Positions 1 to 7,869 of a stretch of 64,000 bases of DNA are shown here, one piece after another. The notes under the pieces are model-generated. The model searched no databases. It had not been told where the DNA came from and worked only from the letters and a program-made list of their open reading frames with translations. A program made the translations under genes and the position numbers. This DNA is from CAZDWZ01 sp964509425 (lineage in GTDB: Bacteria; Bdellovibrionota_C; UBA2361; SZUA-149; CAZDWZ01). Location: assembly GCA_964509425.1 (NCBI GenBank), contig CAZDWZ010000011.1, forward strand, positions 85,258-149,257, given 5' to 3'. Numbering within the stretch: the first letter of the stretch is position 1; every line of letters starts with the position of its first letter.

Positions 1-1
1 G

Positions 2-139
2 AACGGAGTAGCGCTCGCGTTCTTCCTCGTGTGGATGATCGTTCTAATTGTCCGGACGGGGCACACTCCGGTGGAAGTTCTCTCGCCGCGGTTAGATAAA
101 GTGTGGGCAGCGAAGGTGAAGGGGTTTGTGGAGCGGTAG
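2..139 (+). CDS. C-terminal end of a membrane protein (partial)
   Basis: Open frame from the left edge to a TAG at 137-139. The visible ~45 residues begin with a strongly hydrophobic stretch (ALAFFLVWMIVLIV), followed by a basic, amphipathic tail ending KGFVER. This is consistent with a last transmembrane helix and a short cytoplasmic tail. The start and most of the gene lie outside the window, so no family can be assigned. Confidence 0.5.
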   Translation, partial: NGVALAFFLVWMIVLIVRTGHTPVEVLSPRLDKVWAAKVKGFVER

Positions 140-197
140 GGCGTGATGGGCGACGAATCGGACTTGCTTCGATAACGATAAGGAACAAGGACTCATA

Positions 198-506
198 GTG
201 AAGGACAACGACCTCGAGAAGCTTTTCTCAGCAATCGAACAGCGATATCTGCGGCTTGGCGACAATACGGAAAAGCGGAAAGCCTTTCTTGATCATCTCT
301 CGTCTCTCGGGACTTGGGAGGAAGACGTGCAGGATTATCCAAAGCTCTCCTGCAACTTTCCTGAAGCGATTGATGTCGCATTTGCCGTTTGCCACCCGAC
401 GTGTGCAACAAGGGAATTCATAGTTGAGGGAAGCACGCAGGAGTGTCAGCGCTGTGGTGCCCTCCTGTTTAGACAGGAAACAATGAAATACATTAGAGGC
501 AACTGA
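198..506 (+). CDS. Small hypothetical protein with a zinc-ribbon-like Cys pattern
   Basis: 102 residues from a GTG start (AAGGA about a dozen bases upstream). The N-terminal half is charged and helical (KDNDLEKLFSAIEQRYL). The C-terminal half carries Cys65-x3-Cys69 and Cys83-x2-Cys86 plus a lone Cys52, a spacing able to bind one zinc ion; the last knuckle reads CQRCG. No signal peptide or membrane segment, so probably cytoplasmic. I do not recognise the family. It heads a run of small same-strand genes (550, 971, 1487), but the gaps give no clear proof of an operon. Confidence 0.55.
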   Translation: MKDNDLEKLFSAIEQRYLRLGDNTEKRKAFLDHLSSLGTWEEDVQDYPKLSCNFPEAIDVAFAVCHPTCATREFIVEGSTQECQRCGALLFRQETMKYIRGN

Positions 507-549
507 ACAGCGTTTATCAAACGAACGCTGGTGTCGAAATCTCAAGTTT

Positions 550-912
550 ATGAAACTGGTCAAGGTTTGCTTCTGGATTGCGGTATTTTCGCTCCTATTT
601 CTTCCCTGCGTGATCATCTCGATGGATGTCTACGCGATCGTCTGTCGAACTACGGGGCTCGACATCTATTCGGTCTACTGCAGCGCGAGCGAAGCGAAAG
701 ATCCGATGTTCGCAGCTGCCTTCTTCTCGGGAATTGCAGGCGCACTCATTACCACGTGGCTCCTTTCACGTCTGGCGGTTTCTAAAATTCGAGGAAAACA
801 TTGGATTATCTTAGCGATTATTTTTTGTGCGCTCATGATAGACTGTGCGGGTGGAGCTGCGAGAGACAGTTCAAGTTCTCGAAGACATGCCAGCTATTCA
901 CAGCAAAAATGA
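550..912 (+). CDS. Small integral membrane protein, unknown function
   Basis: 120 residues. A hydrophobic N-terminal helix (roughly residues 5-27) is followed by a short loop with two Cys, a second segment near 54-74 and a third near 82-100. The tail is hydrophilic, Ser/Arg-rich (SSSSRRHASYSQQK). No motif allows a functional call. It is 43 nt after the preceding gene and 58 nt before the XRE regulator. Confidence 0.5.
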   Translation: MKLVKVCFWIAVFSLLFLPCVIISMDVYAIVCRTTGLDIYSVYCSASEAKDPMFAAAFFSGIAGALITTWLLSRLAVSKIRGKHWIILAIIFCALMIDCAGGAARDSSSSRRHASYSQQK

Positions 913-970
913 TGTTTTTCGACGAAACATAGGTGTGTTGAGTTTGAGAGCAGATGCAGAGTGATCCGCG

Positions 971-1471
971 ATGAATGATGCACCTGAGCGTTTACCTAAC
1001 TCCATCGACCTGAGAAATGGGATCGCCGATGAGGTTTCTCGCCGGAGAAAGCTATCTCAACTCTCATTGGTAGAATTGGCGGAGCGAGTCGGAATTGATG
1101 AGTATTGGATGTCCGATCTCGAAAATGATGATGCTGAACTCGAGACGAACCTGAGTTTGGACGCAATCACCAAGCTGTGCGCTGCGGTCTCTTGGGATTT
1201 TGTCGAGATGCTGAACTTCCTGCTGAACGACGGTGCGCAGAGTCCCATAGCGGATGTCACCCTTCATCAGCTTGCAGAAAAGCTTCGGGAGAAAATAATC
1301 CTGGTTCATGGAAAGCTTATCGCCGACATCGCCGAGTTGGACTATCACTTCGAACCTTTTTTGAATTCGCCAAACGACGCGCTTAAGTTGTTTAACCTCG
1401 ACTATTTTCTCCAGATCTGCCGATATGTCGACGTCGATCCGCGGCGGGTGAGAATGACGATTAAAATGTAA
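971..1471 (+). CDS. XRE-type helix-turn-helix protein
   Basis: 166 residues. Residues about 16-68 have the layout of a Cro/C1-type HTH: RRRKLSQLSLVELAERVGID, then YWMSDLEND and LDAITKLCAAV, corresponding to helices 1-5. The C-terminal ~95 residues are helical and unlike a peptidase or sensor domain I recognise. The HTH predicts DNA binding; the target is unknown. The next gene, a small membrane protein, starts 15 nt downstream, so the two are probably co-transcribed. Regulator plus small membrane protein may form an autoregulated pair; this is inference. Confidence 0.7.
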   Translation: MNDAPERLPNSIDLRNGIADEVSRRRKLSQLSLVELAERVGIDEYWMSDLENDDAELETNLSLDAITKLCAAVSWDFVEMLNFLLNDGAQSPIADVTLHQLAEKLREKIILVHGKLIADIAELDYHFEPFLNSPNDALKLFNLDYFLQICRYVDVDPRRVRMTIKM

Positions 1472-1486
1472 AGACGCGAGAGAAGA

Positions 1487-1843
1487 GTGGTCCTCGATTT
1501 TTTATACGATTTGCTCCTGCCCGCAGTCTTTACTGGGGCAGTCGCTTCGGCGATTCTTAGCCGCCGCGCGATTAGGTCCCAACCTGGGACTTGGGTCACC
1601 TGGCGAATGGTGAATGCGATTGGTGTTATGGTCGGCTACCTGCTTCTGAATTTTAGATACACGAAGCCGAACGGCGGATTTGCTTCCGGAATTCCATTTT
1701 CGATCGTCACATTTGAGGCAAGTCCACCAGGAGACTATATTTACCCCGCTTTCATTCTCATCGACATCCTGTTCTGGTTCTGTGTTGTTCACTTCGTTTT
1801 TGGCTATTCCTTAGATTGCAAAAACCTTTCGCGGACGAAATGA
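1487..1843 (+). CDS. Small multipass membrane protein
   Basis: 118 residues from a GTG start just after the XRE gene, with GAGAAGAG directly upstream. Hydrophobic segments near residues 4-24, 42-56 and 86-107 suggest three membrane helices, with a short proline/glycine-rich loop between the last two. No conserved motif seen. Tight linkage to the regulator is the only functional hint. Confidence 0.5.
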   Translation: MVLDFLYDLLLPAVFTGAVASAILSRRAIRSQPGTWVTWRMVNAIGVMVGYLLLNFRYTKPNGGFASGIPFSIVTFEASPPGDYIYPAFILIDILFWFCVVHFVFGYSLDCKNLSRTK

Positions 1844-1912
1844 CTGAGCGCATAAAATTCCCTGCGATGAACTAAACCGTCAATTCGAATCCAAAGTCAC
1901 GGCAAAAAGGCG

Positions 1913-1961
1913 AGGTGCTGAACAACGAGAACATTTTCTCGTCGCCCGATGTTCAGCACCT
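1913..1961 (-). terminator. 3' hairpin of copy 1
   Basis: AGGTGCTGAAC (1913-1923) pairs with GTTCAGCACCT (1951-1961). Inside it ACGAGAA (1925-1931) pairs with TTCTCGT (1936-1942) around a 4-base loop. It begins 17 nt after the stop of the minus-strand gene. There is no T-run, so it is not a standard intrinsic terminator; it may act as a 3' stabiliser or as part of the cassette end. Confidence 0.5.
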
Positions 1962-1977
1962 GCCTTCGCCTCGATTG

Positions 1978-2325
1978 CTAGTCGAGGTCGATCCGTACGA
2001 CGATGTCGTTCGGAGCTCCGTTTAGACTGTACTGCGGGCGAATCTCCTCGAATTGAGATTCGTCCCCGGGGCGAGCCAGCCCGCGGTGAGCGACCAGCAA
2101 GCGTGCCTGGTCGAGCCAGTAGTGCTCCGTCGTCACGCTCACGACCGTCGTCCAGTTGCCGACTTCCCAGGGCGTGAGGCCGCGGGCAGCGACGATCTGG
2201 CTGTTGCGGTACACCAGCAGCGTTCCGGACACGCTGAGGTTGGTGAGCACCGGGGCGTAGCGGAAGAACACGACGGCGACGGCGACGACGAACAGGGCGA
2301 GCAAGATCCAGGGAGACTGCAGCAT
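1978..2325 (-). CDS. Membrane-anchored small protein, cassette family copy 1
   Basis: 115 residues. ATG at 2325 with TTGGAG about nine bases upstream. One N-terminal transmembrane helix (residues about 6-25, LLALFVVAVAVVFF) is followed by a soluble domain. It is a diverged paralogue of the 15518-15856 product. Both share RYxPVLxNLxV, VYR, AARGL(T/S)PWE(V/I)G and a C-terminal GxPxDxVxRxxL. Codons end mostly in G or C, unlike neighbours. I do not recognise the family; the conserved PWE(V/I)G core probably faces the cytoplasm or periplasm next to the membrane. It lies within a pair of inverted repeats (1913-2446). Confidence 0.7.
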   Translation of the reverse strand: MLQSPWILLALFVVAVAVVFFRYAPVLTNLSVSGTLLVYRNSQIVAARGLTPWEVGNWTTVVSVTTEHYWLDQARLLVAHRGLARPGDESQFEEIRPQYSLNGAPNDIVVRIDLD

Positions 2326-2349
2326 CTTCAACGACTCCAAACACGGAAT

Positions 2350-2381
2350 GGGCCCGCTCAAAGGTGGCTCACAGCGAGCCC
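2350..2381 (-). promoter_or_regulatory. Conserved leader hairpin of copy 1
   Basis: GGGCCCGCT (2350-2358) and AGCGAGCCC (2373-2381) pair with one G-U wobble. The hairpin lies 24 nt before the ATG of the minus-strand gene. The same hairpin, at the same 24-nt distance, precedes the paralogue (15462-15493), although the surrounding leader has diverged. This suggests an RNA structure controlling translation or stability. Confidence 0.5.
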
Positions 2382-2446
2382 GTTCCGCGGAAAAAGATGT
2401 CGAGAAATTTCTGCACCGTAATATTAACCTTAGTTGTTCAGCACCT

Positions 2447-2787
2447 TCACAGAATGGAGTTTTGTCAAAGACGGAACGTATTCCAGCATCCGATGTAGAC
2501 CATCGGACGGAGCGCAAGCGTTACTCATGTAGTTATAGAGAAATGAGGGGAGAGATCTCGATTCTAACCGTGATTCTAGAATGTCGCGCCGATGTTGTAA
2601 GTCTGTTTTATGATATCGGCTCGCGAGAGCTTCCCGTGGGCGCGGAACTTTTCACCCGCCTTCTCATCTCCGCTTGAGCGTCTCAAGCGAAGTCCTTGCG
2701 GGAGTGGAATCTCGCTTCGCCTTTGCTTTCATAAACCGCTCGAGGCAATATCGTGTCGAACAACGCGCACTCGAGGAGCTCCGTGTT
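2447..2787. other. Non-coding stretch before the LysE-type gene
   Basis: About 340 bases between the end of the inverted-repeat unit and the exporter gene. No convincing gene on either strand, only short frames with implausible composition. It should hold the exporter promoter, but no clear -35/-10 pair was found. Confidence 0.4.
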
Positions 2788-3414
2788 ATGAAACTCGAAG
2801 TCTGGCTGGCTTTCGTCGCTGTTTGCACCTTGGTCAGTATCTCTCCCGGTCCTGGCGCAGTCTCGAGCATGAGTAATTCTCTAAGCTACGGTTTCGGCCG
2901 TGGACTCATCAACGTTCTCGGACTTCAATGCGCACTCCTCATTCATCTAACGTTCCTCGCGCTTGGACTCGGAGCGCTCTTTGCAACTTCGGAAGTCGCC
3001 TTTGCTCTTCTGAAGTACGCGGGAGCTGCATACCTGATCTATCTCGGGATCAAGAAGTGGACGACGGAGGGAGGATTTAATCTTTCGAAGACAGAACGAC
3101 TTCAGCTCCCGGCGAAAACATTATTTCTCCGGGGTCTCGGCGTGAACCTCACGAATCCGAAGTCGATGGTCTTCTTTGGAGCATTGCTGCCGCAATTCAT
3201 TGACCCAGCCGCGCCGCAGCTCCTGCAGTTTGCGATCCTGGCGGTAACAATCGTGCTGATAGACGGCCTGGTGATGGGTGCCTACGGATTTCTCGCGTCC
3301 AGCGTCCGCGGCTTCTTCGAGGATGCCCGGCGGATGAGAATTGCAAACCGTGCGTTCGGCAGCCTGTTTATGATCGCCGGGTTTGCGCTTCTGGCCGCCA
3401 AACGAAAGGCTTAG
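2788..3414 (+). CDS. LysE/RhtB-family amino-acid exporter
   Basis: 208 residues, the usual length of RhtB-type exporters. ATG at 2788 chosen because GAGGAG lies nine bases upstream and the protein then begins with the first helix (KLEVWLAFVAVCTLVSISPGPG). Family marks: the N-terminal SPGPG, AYLIYLGIKKW near residues 80-90, and GLGVNLTNPKSMVFFGALLPQF near 120-141. Six hydrophobic segments. Members export amino acids or derivatives such as homoserine lactone, threonine or lysine across the inner membrane; the substrate cannot be told. It stands alone, convergent with the next gene. Confidence 0.85.
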   Translation: MKLEVWLAFVAVCTLVSISPGPGAVSSMSNSLSYGFGRGLINVLGLQCALLIHLTFLALGLGALFATSEVAFALLKYAGAAYLIYLGIKKWTTEGGFNLSKTERLQLPAKTLFLRGLGVNLTNPKSMVFFGALLPQFIDPAAPQLLQFAILAVTIVLIDGLVMGAYGFLASSVRGFFEDARRMRIANRAFGSLFMIAGFALLAAKRKA

Positions 3415-3508
3415 TGCTCGAAACTTTCAGCGCGAATCCCAAAGATGCAAGAGGATTTCTATAAAGACGAGAATGGAACTGTTGGGCTCTCGAGCGTCCT
3501 GGAGATTG

Positions 3509-3958
3509 TTACTTCGTCACAAACTGCTTTCCTTCACGCTTCACGAGTGCGGCGATATCCTGATCTCGTTCAACGTAGCCTTTACTCATACCGTCCTTCC
3601 CATAATAGTAGACATAGGCCTGATCGCTACCATTCGAAATGAGCTTATAACTACGGCCGTACGGATCGAGCGGAATCTTGGCGAGAAAATCGGGGACGAG
3701 CTCGTCGAATGCTTTCGGTAGCCGCCCATGGACGTTGCCGAACCGGGCCACGGTCCGGGCGAGTTCAACCACCGTTCGCCCCGCAGCAGCTTTCTCCTCG
3801 AGGTCCGCAGCTCCTTCCGGACTCCTGGCACGAGTCGTTGAAAAAGCAAGGAACAGTAAAAAAATGATCGCAAACCCGATCACGACGGTCACCGGCCGAT
3901 CGAGGGGAGTTCCAACTTTTGGCTCCGGTTCGAGTGGTTTAGTGTCTAACGATTCCAT
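3509..3958 (-). CDS. Membrane-anchored protein with a GspG-like C-terminal domain
   Basis: About 149 residues from ATG at 3958 (a TTG at 4009 would add 17 residues but looks worse). Residues about 24-43 form one membrane helix (VTVVIGFAIIFLLFLAF). The C-terminal part reads DFLAKIPLDPYGRSYKL, then YVYYYGKDGM and ERDQDI. This matches the calcium-binding end of type II secretion major pseudopilins (DPWGxPYxY ... GxDGxxGGxxxxxDI). The prepilin peptidase site (G followed by FTLLE) is absent. It may therefore be an anchored pseudopilin-like protein rather than a true pilin. No secretion genes nearby. Confidence 0.5.
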   Translation of the reverse strand: MESLDTKPLEPEPKVGTPLDRPVTVVIGFAIIFLLFLAFSTTRARSPEGAADLEEKAAAGRTVVELARTVARFGNVHGRLPKAFDELVPDFLAKIPLDPYGRSYKLISNGSDQAYVYYYGKDGMSKGYVERDQDIAALVKREGKQFVTK

Positions 3959-4418
3959 AATCGATTTATCGGCAGGGGCGCGCTTCGAGTCTCGTGCGCA
4001 TTCGCACAATTAGGCACTTTTTTCGCGAAACGGCGCAGTTTTATTGAAACCGGCGGATATTTTGACGCAATCAACTCATTGCAAATACGCAAATACATCA
4101 GTTTCCTCGGCAGAAGGCCGAGGCACGTAAGTATGTGATTCGCAATTGGTCAGAGGCGATTCACGTACCAACATCCTTGAGGTTGTCGCATCTTGACGAT
4201 TCTTCGGCACTCTCAAAGCTTCGTCGGAAGCCAGAAAACTTCAATTGCTCGTTACACAAAATTGCAGAGCGATTGTTTAGCGAGTGCAAAACGGTTGCTC
4301 AGCAGATCGCGATTCGAAATTGAATTGATCAGAGTTTGCGATCAACTTTCTTGTGTGTCACGCGGACGAGTCTCCGCGTCATATTTCCTTGAGAACTGCA
4401 ATTTCATCGAGGGCACAG
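3959..4418. other. Non-coding region upstream of the caspase-like gene
   Basis: 460 bases without a convincing gene; the frames present have no start signals. A perfect hairpin lies at 4105-4123 (CCTCGGC, 5-base loop AGAAG, GCCGAGG). It lacks a T-run, so its role (terminator or leader structure) is undecided. Confidence 0.4.
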
Positions 4419-7265
4419 ATGACAATCACATCAAATCAGAGTGGTGCTGGCATCCAACAAACATCATCGGACGATGGTCGAGATGTTTTGCTTTTCCCGT
4501 CTCTGGGTCGAGAGTTACTCAACCAGCTCGAGAATACGAAATTTGTGATGACGCTTCCGGAGCCGCTGGAGGATGGACCTCGAGGCGATGAGCCGAAGCG
4601 AGACGAGCCACGGCGTGATGAACCGAAGAAGGACGAACCGAGGCGTGGAGACGTTCGACAATTTCTCGAGAGAATGGCACGCGATCCATTGTCGATGATC
4701 GAGGATGTTCTAAAAAACGGTCCTCAGAAAGCGGCGACGCTGCTGTTCGACACTCTCTCAGTGAAATCGCCGGAAACAGCGGCGCTTGTTTTTCGCTCGT
4801 TGCCTCCGCTCACTGGTACGTCGGCCGGTGATGCGATGATCGTGCTCGCTTGCGTGCGACATCCGGACGTCGCGAAGCGTTTCATCGACAGCATTCCTCC
4901 GGGCGCCGCCACGGGGTTGGGAGATGCCGAGCTTCTCGCCTACATCAAGGCGCACGTAGAGATAGCACCGGCGATGCAGATTCTTCTTGACGATAAGTTT
5001 TCGGGCGGAAAAGGCAAACTCACCGACAAGGAGCGGGATATCATCGCGAAGTCGATGTCTTCGGCTTCCCAGGAAGCGGCGATGTTCCTTGCTGAGCGCG
5101 TTCTTGAGCGAGCGCCCCTTGAAGCGGGAGTGCTCCTCCGAAATCCAGAGGCGCTGAGCGGACATGCACGCGGGGCTTCGATCTTCGCGAATGTCGCTCG
5201 ATATGCACCCGAAGCAGTCACTGCGGAAGTTTTGAAGCCGCTTACGGCGGAGTTGAGGAACGCTGTTCTCGAGATTCGTGACGCGACGCTGTTCCTGAAG
5301 AAACTCGACCCGCGGCTTGTCGTGGGAGGTGACGCCTTGCCGATGGACGAAGTCGCGCGAGGGAAGGTCCGGGACCTTGTACTCAAGGCCGATGTGTCGA
5401 AGCTGCCGGATGCCGTACTTCACCGAAGCGTGCAAATGTTGGGGAAAATTGCGCCTGACATCGCGGCAGAGTTGGGATTCCGAAACGCGAGCCGATTCAA
5501 GAGCCCGGATGCGATGGCCGTGCTCGCGGAGCTGACGATTTATAATCCAGAAGGGGCGCTCGACAAAGCAAAAGAATTTCTCAAGCAAAAGCACATGTTG
5601 GGAAAGATCGTGGTTGCCGAGGCAATGTTCTATTTCGCGCTCATGAACCCTGAAGCTGCGACACGGCGGTGCGACGATCTTATTGCCGGCCCGCTTGCGG
5701 ACGATAAGCGCACGGGAGATCGGTTGAGACAGAACGTGGGACTTGCAAAGGCATTCCGCCTGACGTTGGGAAACGATAAATTAGAAGATCCGGTAAAGAC
5801 GAGAGCGATGATCGAAGGAGTAGAAAAACTCGGACCTACGGTACGAAATGAATTTCTGAGCATCTTTGGTCCGTTGGCTCCGCACATCCTGATTGAAAAT
5901 CCCTCGCTTCTTAAAATTCCGGAAATGCTCAGAATCGCCGCAGAGTTCGCCGCGAAGGATCCGGCTTTTGTCATCAGCCGATTTGCTGAGCATAAAAACG
6001 AGCAGCTTCTCCGCACCGCAGCATTCGCGCTCGGAGCCGAAAAATCCTTCGGCCCTGAAGCTCCGCTTGAAGAAGTGCCGCGAGAGATCGCCGCATTTAA
6101 GCTCGATGACAAGGCGAGGGCTCTCGCGGTCGAAAGTTTCAAGGCAGGGCTCGCCGCCGGAAAGGACATTTATTTGCTTCGAGGAACCCCGCCGCCAAAA
6201 GACGGAACTCCGGGGATGCTCATCGCCGAGCCGGCAATCCGGCGTGTTGCAGAGATTAAAGCCGCCGATCTTCTTTTCCCCGCCACGAATGGGAAGCTCG
6301 TGCCGTTTGAGAAATTATCCGATGCCGAGCGTGCCTCTTGGACCCCCCGCGCCATTTTAGAATTGAAGATGGCTGTTTCGAGAAACTTGCCGGAAGGCAC
6401 GACGAAGGTCACCGCGGACCTGGTACAGGCGGGATGCAAAACTCTTTTTGAAGCTGCCGGGAAATACGATTCGATTGCCGTGGCAAAAGGGAGAGACGTG
6501 TACGTTCTTGCGAACAGCGATAATTGGCGGGAAAATTTGAAGGGTCTAAACATGCCGCCATGGGTGAGCTTCTGGGCCGAAAAATCTCTTGGTGAGCCGA
6601 ACGCCTTTGCCGGAAAGGAACTGATGAAGTCGTTAAAGGCTCAAGAAGCGCGCTCGGTGTCTCGGTTCTCTCCTGCGGTTACCGATCTGAGTCCATCAGT
6701 GGCGAAGAACAATTTTCTCGCGACGTTTGAGACAGCGAAAATCAAATCGACATTCATCTTCGCCGGTCATGGCTCTCCGACCGGGCTTGCGTCGACGGGA
6801 GGAGACGTAGTGAACGGGCTCCCGACAAAGGGTGAAGCGGAGATTGCTCCAGGTGAGCTCGCGGAAGTTCTCATACGACGTGCCGAAGCATTGAAGGCGG
6901 GCAAGGTGTCTGTTGAGGATCGGGATCTGGTGATCCTCGATAGCTGCTTTTCGCAGGACTACATGCGCGCGGTGTTCTCAAGAATCAGCGAGAAATGCAC
7001 CGATCCTGAAGTGCTCGCCCGGTTGCCCATCTTTGCCGTTGCTTCCGAGCACGGTCATTTATCATACGGGAGGGCGACAAAGGATCGGGATTCGTTCGTC
7101 GGATATATGTTCCGGGGCACCGGAACGACGACGCTAAAAGATCTCAGATTCTTAATTCTCCCGACTTCGAACCCCGGTCTTTTCTTTCTCGAACCCGGAA
7201 AGTCAGGAGAGGTCCCGCGAATGTTTCAGTTGGGAAGCGATGTGCGGCCGAGGAACTATGCGTAA
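4419..7265 (+). CDS. Large helical protein with C-terminal caspase-like (CHAT-type) region
   Basis: 948 residues. ATG at 4419 chosen for CGAGGG seven bases upstream. Residues about 57-78 are a charged low-complexity run of DEPKR/DEPRR repeats. Residues ~80-650 are all-alpha, with recurring blocks rich in ALA/LL (for example PEAVTAEVLKPLTAELRNAV), resembling HEAT-like scaffolds. The last ~200 residues contain FIFAGHGSP (His784) and DLVILDSCFS (Cys843), which is the His-Gly plus Asp-Ser-Cys pattern of clan CD peptidases (caspases, CHAT, gingipain-like), about 59 residues apart. No signal peptide, so cytoplasmic. A protease is inferred; the target is unknown. The neighbours give no partner gene. 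Confidence 0.6.
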   Translation: MTITSNQSGAGIQQTSSDDGRDVLLFPSLGRELLNQLENTKFVMTLPEPLEDGPRGDEPKRDEPRRDEPKKDEPRRGDVRQFLERMARDPLSMIEDVLKNGPQKAATLLFDTLSVKSPETAALVFRSLPPLTGTSAGDAMIVLACVRHPDVAKRFIDSIPPGAATGLGDAELLAYIKAHVEIAPAMQILLDDKFSGGKGKLTDKERDIIAKSMSSASQEAAMFLAERVLERAPLEAGVLLRNPEALSGHARGASIFANVARYAPEAVTAEVLKPLTAELRNAVLEIRDATLFLKKLDPRLVVGGDALPMDEVARGKVRDLVLKADVSKLPDAVLHRSVQMLGKIAPDIAAELGFRNASRFKSPDAMAVLAELTIYNPEGALDKAKEFLKQKHMLGKIVVAEAMFYFALMNPEAATRRCDDLIAGPLADDKRTGDRLRQNVGLAKAFRLTLGNDKLEDPVKTRAMIEGVEKLGPTVRNEFLSIFGPLAPHILIENPSLLKIPEMLRIAAEFAAKDPAFVISRFAEHKNEQLLRTAAFALGAEKSFGPEAPLEEVPREIAAFKLDDKARALAVESFKAGLAAGKDIYLLRGTPPPKDGTPGMLIAEPAIRRVAEIKAADLLFPATNGKLVPFEKLSDAERASWTPRAILELKMAVSRNLPEGTTKVTADLVQAGCKTLFEAAGKYDSIAVAKGRDVYVLANSDNWRENLKGLNMPPWVSFWAEKSLGEPNAFAGKELMKSLKAQEARSVSRFSPAVTDLSPSVAKNNFLATFETAKIKSTFIFAGHGSPTGLASTGGDVVNGLPTKGEAEIAPGELAEVLIRRAEALKAGKVSVEDRDLVILDSCFSQDYMRAVFSRISEKCTDPEVLARLPIFAVASEHGHLSYGRATKDRDSFVGYMFRGTGTTTLKDLRFLILPTSNPGLFFLEPGKSGEVPRMFQLGSDVRPRNYA

Positions 7266-7869
7266 ATCTTCGCGGGAATGATCCTCCCCGGGATTTTACA
7301 CCGAGAAGTAGGGGCGTTTCATTTCCGCGTGCGAGCGGCGCACGCGGATGGGTGCTAATCGGGCTGCATACGAAGCCTTAAAGCACCTGTACGAACTCGC
7401 GAGGAGAACTCCTGCGCGACTCTACGAGTGCTTAAGGCACTTGTATTTTGAAGCCGCCGGGGTCTGCGAAGCCTTAAAGCACTTGTATATTGTCTGCGCG
7501 GAGATTCTGACGCTGATTTTTTTGCTGATGGGGGAAACTTTTGCTGCTTCCTGCCGATTTGATCCTTGTGGATGGAGCTTTCAGGGGGGAATGGTTAGAG
7601 ATTGATTGTTCCAAGCTGGCGAGGCACATCTTTTGAACGCTTTGTAAAACTTGCCAGCGGCCGCCCGGGTTGAATCGGGTCGGCCCTCCGCTTTTGTGGC
7701 ACTCGCCAGGCTTGTAACACGCCACTCTGGAACATTTCGGGCGTGTCACACGTCAGGCGGTCTCTCTCGTCAGACCAGCGTCGTCGCGGTCGTCAATGGG
7801 ACGCGTTCATACGATCAAGAGTCGCTGTGTCATCATATCGTCGGTCATCGAACCCTCGGAGCTGCGGCA
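7266..7869. other. Non-coding region with short repeats
   Basis: About 600 bases between convergent genes. An 85-codon open frame from 7348 has no ribosome-binding site and exists because the short repeats at 7371-7488 are spaced in multiples of three; I do not call it a gene. Several small hairpins are present, and nothing else is recognised. Confidence 0.4.
7371..7488. repeat. Three copies of a 22-bp repeat, the middle one near-inverted
   Basis: Copies at 7371-7392 (CGAAGCCTTAAAGCACCTGTAC), 7425-7446 and 7467-7488. The third differs from the first by two bases. The middle copy carries GTGCTTAAGGC, nearly the reverse complement of the GCCTTAAAGCAC core of the other two. Outer and middle copies can therefore pair as a hairpin. 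A similar GCCTTAAGGACTTGT string lies at about 32393. Confidence 0.5.

Larger units (their letters stand above)
1913..2446. mobile_element. 534-bp unit with 14-bp terminal inverted repeats, one passenger gene (copy 1)
   Basis: AGGTGCTGAACAAC at 1913-1926 is matched exactly by its reverse complement at 2433-2446. Between them lies one minus-strand gene (1978-2325) with its leader and 3' hairpin. The unit is homologous to 15397-15913. The inner side of the upstream arm continues identically in both copies (CTAAGGTTA read toward the gene). In both copies the arm ends exactly 107 nt before the ATG. No transposase and no target-site duplication seen. It may be a mobile cassette or simply a duplicated gene with conserved paired ends. 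Confidence 0.6.

Noticed and set aside
4758..6169. Long antisense frames across the caspase-like gene
   Set aside because: Low-complexity, Ser/Arg-rich translations opposite a well-formed gene.
7348..7605. 85-codon frame with repeated EALKHLY
   Set aside because: No ribosome-binding site; open only because the DNA repeats are spaced by multiples of three.
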